Assembly (NCBI GenBank): GCA_012522285.1
Contig: JAAYKS010000436.1
Location: 1 to 9,069 of the forward strand
DNA length: 9,069 nucleotides
From: Clostridiaceae bacterium
GTDB taxonomy: Bacteria > Bacillota > Clostridia > Saccharofermentanales > UBA5734
Direction of reading: 5' to 3'
Made by a program: the position numbers and the translations under genes
Shown: positions 6,235 through 9,069 of the stretch, piece by piece
How the letters are laid out: every line of letters starts with the position of its first letter
Position numbering within the stretch: the first letter of the stretch is position 1
Notes under the pieces: generated by a model
Told to the model about the DNA's origin: nothing
Databases searched by the model: none
The model's input: the letters and a program-made list of their open reading frames with translations, nothing else

Positions 6235-7707
6235 ATGAGACTGACAATGGATCTGGGAGTGCGCAAGTCGACCATCGATCGACACATCTACGGTCATTTC
6301 GCGGAGCACCTCGGGAGATGCATCTACGGAGGCATCTGGGTCGGGGAAGATTCCCCCATCCCCAACACAAACGGACTGCGAAACGATGTGGTCGCGGCAC
6401 TCCGCGCCATGAAAATTCCCAATCTGCGCTGGCCGGGCGGATGTTTCGCGGATACCTATCACTGGCTGGACGGCGTCGGCCCCCGCGAGAAGCGCCCGAG
6501 CATGGTCAACACCCATTGGGGCGGTGTGACGGAAAACAACCATTTTGGAACGCACGAGTTTTTGGAACTGTGTGAACGCATCGGAGCGGAGCCGTATATC
6601 TGCGGCAATCTGGGGAGCGGCACCGTCCAGGAAATGAAGGACTGGGTGGACTACATCACCTTCGCCGGTCGTTCTCCGATGGCCGACCTCCGAAAAGCCA
6701 ACGGACGCGAAGAACCCTGGAGCCTGACTTACTTTGGTGTGGGCAACGAGAACTGGGGTTGCGGCGGGAGCATGACCGCGGAGTTTTACACCGACCAGTA
6801 CCGCCGGTACGCGACCTATGTGCGCAACGCGAACCGCGACATCTACAAGATCGCGGGCGGTGCGAACGTCGCCGACTACCACTGGACCGAAGTGCTGATG
6901 CGCGACGCCACCAGACTCATGGACGGCATGAGCATCCACTACTATACCCGGGTGGCCAAGGACTGGAACCAGAAAGGATCCGCGACGGAGTTCGACGAGG
7001 CGGAATGGTTTTCGGTGCTCGAGAACGCGTTGTACATGGACGAACTGGTGACCAAACACGGGGCGATCATGGACCGGTATGACCCCGAGAAACGTGTCGG
7101 TATGGTCGTGGACGAATGGGGAACCTGGTTCAGTGTGGAGCCGGGCACCAACCCGCGTTTCCTGTACCAGCAAAACTCCATCCGGGACGCGCTCGTCGCA
7201 GGCATCCACCTCAACATCTTCAACAACCACTCCGACCGGGTCCGGATGGCCAACCTCGCGCAGACCGTCAACGTGCTGCAGTCGGTCATTCTGACGGAAG
7301 GGGAGCGGATGGTCCTTACGCCGACTTACCACGTGTTCGACATGTTCAAGGTCCATCAGGGGGCGACCCTGCTTCCGGTTTTGATGGACGGGGGAGAGTA
7401 CTGCCTGCAGGACAAATCGATTCCGCGCATTTCGGCTTCCGCTTCGGTGGATGCGGCCGGCGCGGTGCATCTCTCGCTGTGCAACCTGAGTCACGACGCC
7501 CCGGCGGAGGTGGACGCGCTGATCCGCGGCTGTACCGCCGCCCGGGTCACCGGCACTGTGCTGACGGCGGAGACGATCCAGGCGCACAACACGTTTGACG
7601 ATCCGGACCATGTGCGGCCTGTCGTCTTTGAGGGCGCCCGGCTGGACGGGGAACGGCTGACAGCCACGCTCCCGCCGCGGTCGGTGACCGTACTGGAACT
7701 GGTGTGA
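6235..7707 (+). CDS. abfA: GH51 alpha-L-arabinofuranosidase (intracellular)
   Basis: This encodes 490 residues, close to the usual length of intracellular GH51 enzymes. It removes terminal alpha-L-arabinofuranosyl residues from arabinan or arabinoxylan oligosaccharides with retention of configuration. Residues from about 14 to 380 form the TIM barrel: RHIYGHFAEHLGRCIYGG (16-33), RWPGGCFA (65-72), FGVGNENWG with the acid/base Glu172, SIHYYT (233-238) and VVDEWGTW with the nucleophile Glu294. The two glutamates fall at nearly the same positions as in the Geobacillus stearothermophilus enzyme (E175 and E294 as I recall). The remainder, after TPTYHVFDMFK, is the C-terminal beta-sandwich ending SVTVLELV. 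There is no signal peptide, so it acts on imported substrate. The start at 6235 follows a purine-rich site (GGAAGGAAGG, 6214-6223) with rather long spacing; a second ATG at 6247 is less consistent with the family's N terminus. Confidence 0.95.
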   Translation: MRLTMDLGVRKSTIDRHIYGHFAEHLGRCIYGGIWVGEDSPIPNTNGLRNDVVAALRAMKIPNLRWPGGCFADTYHWLDGVGPREKRPSMVNTHWGGVTENNHFGTHEFLELCERIGAEPYICGNLGSGTVQEMKDWVDYITFAGRSPMADLRKANGREEPWSLTYFGVGNENWGCGGSMTAEFYTDQYRRYATYVRNANRDIYKIAGGANVADYHWTEVLMRDATRLMDGMSIHYYTRVAKDWNQKGSATEFDEAEWFSVLENALYMDELVTKHGAIMDRYDPEKRVGMVVDEWGTWFSVEPGTNPRFLYQQNSIRDALVAGIHLNIFNNHSDRVRMANLAQTVNVLQSVILTEGERMVLTPTYHVFDMFKVHQGATLLPVLMDGGEYCLQDKSIPRISASASVDAAGAVHLSLCNLSHDAPAEVDALIRGCTAARVTGTVLTAETIQAHNTFDDPDHVRPVVFEGARLDGERLTATLPPRSVTVLELV

Positions 7708-7712
7708 GATCG

Positions 7713-7738
7713 GGGCGGACGGAATCCTCCGTCCGCCC
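7713..7738 (+). terminator. Strong hairpin after the first GH51 gene, partial terminator or processing site
   Basis: An 11-bp perfect GC-rich stem (GGGCGGACGGA 7713-7723 with TCCGTCCGCCC 7728-7738) and a 4-nt loop begin 6 nt after the stop codon. Only TT-CGATTC follows, not a proper T run, so termination may be partial. The next gene starts 22 nt beyond and has no visible promoter of its own, which argues for some read-through. Confidence 0.6.
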
Positions 7739-7759
7739 TTCGATTCATGTGAGGTGGAG

Positions 7760-8029
7760 ATGGACGGGACGACCATCCAGGAATGCAAAAGCTGCCGGGA
7801 CACGGTGCGCATGTCGGAACAGGAACTGCGCCAGGTGTTTGGTGAAGTGCTGCACGTCCGGGAAGTGAAGCTGACGGACGGGGAGACCTACGAGGCGAGA
7901 CTGGCGATGTGCCGTCAGTGCGACGCCTTACTGGACGGTACCACATGCCTCCATTGCGGGTGTGTGGTGTCGGTCAAGGCCAAACTGCGCCATGCGCGAT
8001 GCCCCTATCCGTTTGATCCCCGGTGGTGA
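7760..8029 (+). CDS. Small eight-cysteine protein, DUF6171-like, probable zinc ribbon
   Basis: This encodes 89 residues. Cysteines are paired as C9-x2-C12, C51-x2-C54, C63-x2-C66-x-C68 and C81, enough for two tetrahedral zinc sites. The C-terminal half (YEARLAMCRQCDALLDG, then CLHCGCVVSVKAKL and CPYPFDPRW) resembles what I know as DUF6171, a small Bacillota family without established function. The middle (residues 18-45) is charged and probably helical. There is no signal peptide. The ATG at 7760 follows GAGGTG (7751-7756) at rather tight spacing; an in-frame GTG at 7754 is a less likely start because it lies within that site. It sits between two GH51 genes, 22 nt before the second, so it is probably translated from the same message. 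A role in regulating or assisting the pathway is possible but unsupported beyond position. Confidence 0.8.
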   Translation: MDGTTIQECKSCRDTVRMSEQELRQVFGEVLHVREVKLTDGETYEARLAMCRQCDALLDGTTCLHCGCVVSVKAKLRHARCPYPFDPRW

Positions 8030-8051
8030 GCGGCAGGGATAAGGAGAGAGC

Positions 8052-9069
8052 ATGAAAGCCAACATCGATATACGAGCGCACGGCGACCGGATCGACCGGC
8101 ATGTGTACGGGCATTTTTCCGAACATCTCGGCCGCTGTGTTTACGGCGGATACTGGGTGGGAGAAGGTTCTTCGATCCCGAATGTCCGGGGAATCCGGTC
8201 CGACATTGTGCAGGCACTGCGGGACATCCGGGTCCCCAACATCCGCTGGCCGGGCGGATGTTTTGCGGACGACTACAACTGGATGGACGGGATCGGCCCA
8301 CGGGAAAGCCGGCCGCCAATGATCAATGTGCACTGGGGCGGAGCGCCGGAAAACAACCACTTCGGCACCCATGAATTCATGGACCTGTGTGAACAGGCGG
8401 GATGCGAGCCGTACATCTGCGGCAATGTCGGGAGCGGTACGGTCCGGGAGATGCGCAACTGGGTGGAGTATCTGACAGATGCCGGATCCTCCCCGATGGC
8501 AGCGCTCCGCCGCGCCAATGGGCGGGTAGAGCCCTGGGATCTCCCGTTTTTCGGTATTGGAAATGAAAACTGGGGCTGCGGCGGCAACTTGACGGCGGAG
8601 TACTATGCCAATGAGTTCCGGCGCTATGCCACCTATGTCAGAAACTACAAAGGGATGGGAACCGCCGACTGGTGGAAAGTGCCTCCCGTCGTAAAAATCG
8701 CGGGCGGCGCGAATGTCGAACGCCCGGACTGGACCCGGACCTTGATGCGCGACATCGGTGCTTCCCGCATGGGCGGGCTGTCCGTACACTGTTATGTGAA
8801 ACCGGGCGAAGAGTCCCACGGGACCGTGTTCTCGGAAGACAGTTGGTACCGTACCGCGGCCAACACCCTGGCCAAAGAGAAATTGATCCAAAACAACATC
8901 GACATCATGGACGAGTACGATCCGGACAAAAAAGTCGCGATGGCGGTGGACGAATGGGGGATCTGGGTGGACAACGAGCCCGGTTCCAACCCCGGATTTT
9001 TATACCAGCAAAATACCATGCGGTCTGCGCTATGCGCGGTCCTGATGCTGCATCTGTTCCACCGGCACG
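8052..9069 (+). CDS. Second GH51 family enzyme, divergent paralogue (3' partial)
   Basis: The frame opens at ATG 8052 behind AAGGAGAG (8041-8048) and stays open for 339 codons to the right edge; the C terminus lies outside the window. It aligns along its whole visible length with the GH51 gene upstream: RHVYGHFSEHLGRCVYGG, RWPGGCFADDYNW, GIGNENWG with acid/base Glu172, and AVDEWGIW with the nucleophile Glu301. Compared with the paralogue it has 7 net extra residues around 200-213 (a GMGTADWWKV segment before KIAGGANV), HCYV at 246-249 in place of HYYT, and LHLFHRH in place of LNIFNNH. Both catalytic glutamates are kept, so it should be an active retaining glycosidase, but the active-site rim differs. 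It may prefer another linkage or branching pattern, or even another furanoside. No signal peptide is present. It was probably generated by gene duplication followed by divergence, or acquired separately. Confidence 0.92.
   Translation, partial: MKANIDIRAHGDRIDRHVYGHFSEHLGRCVYGGYWVGEGSSIPNVRGIRSDIVQALRDIRVPNIRWPGGCFADDYNWMDGIGPRESRPPMINVHWGGAPENNHFGTHEFMDLCEQAGCEPYICGNVGSGTVREMRNWVEYLTDAGSSPMAALRRANGRVEPWDLPFFGIGNENWGCGGNLTAEYYANEFRRYATYVRNYKGMGTADWWKVPPVVKIAGGANVERPDWTRTLMRDIGASRMGGLSVHCYVKPGEESHGTVFSEDSWYRTAANTLAKEKLIQNNIDIMDEYDPDKKVAMAVDEWGIWVDNEPGSNPGFLYQQNTMRSALCAVLMLHLFHRH

Noticed and set aside
6205..7812. 535-codon - strand open frame opposite the first GH51 gene
   Set aside because: The + strand encodes an unmistakable GH51 enzyme with both catalytic glutamates; the antisense product has no family features.
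7974..8891. 305-codon - strand open frame at the right end
   Set aside because: It is antisense to the second GH51 gene, which has a good ribosome binding site and full conservation with its paralogue.
1..9069. CRISPR array, tRNA or rRNA genes, insertion sequences, phage or toxin-antitoxin genes, attachment sites
   Set aside because: No regularly spaced direct repeats, no transposase-like frames with terminal repeats and no RNA-gene signatures were seen; the window is fully explained by metabolic and housekeeping genes.

Overview
The window reads as a piece of a Bacillota (Firmicutes), probably Clostridia, chromosome with moderately high GC. The assignment rests on strong GGAGG-type ribosome binding sites, an LplA/AlgQ-type lipoprotein solute-binding protein with a long Thr-rich linker, GH51 arabinofuranosidases laid out like those of Geobacillus, and a small cysteine-rich protein resembling DUF6171, a family I know from Clostridia-type genomes. 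This is inference from family resemblance, not a database result. All genes seen lie on the + strand.

Left end (1-704): the C-terminal HRDC domain of a RecQ-type helicase runs in from outside the window and is followed 12 nt later by a DUF1801 protein. These look like housekeeping genes unrelated to what follows.

Regulatory part (705-2108): a LacI-family repressor gene (862-1851) ends in a clear intrinsic terminator. A 186-nt stretch after it holds a sigma70-like promoter whose expected start point abuts a perfect 14-bp palindrome with a central CpG. That is the classic form and position of a LacI-family operator.

Catabolic part (2109-9069): a lipoprotein sugar-binding protein, a 729-residue cytoplasmic protein of unrecognised family (predicted beta-rich N-terminal domain plus alpha/alpha-barrel), a canonical GH51 alpha-L-arabinofuranosidase, a small 8-cysteine protein and a second, divergent GH51 that leaves the window. 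Stable hairpins follow the binding protein and the first GH51, which would give unequal expression within one transcript.

Working model (inference): the binding protein captures an arabinose-decorated oligosaccharide outside the cell. A permease, not encoded in this window, imports it. The three signal-less enzymes take it apart in the cytoplasm, and the LacI protein derepresses the set when a sugar product accumulates. The two most open items are the unrecognised hydrolase-like protein and the reason for two different GH51 enzymes with a zinc-ribbon-like protein between them.
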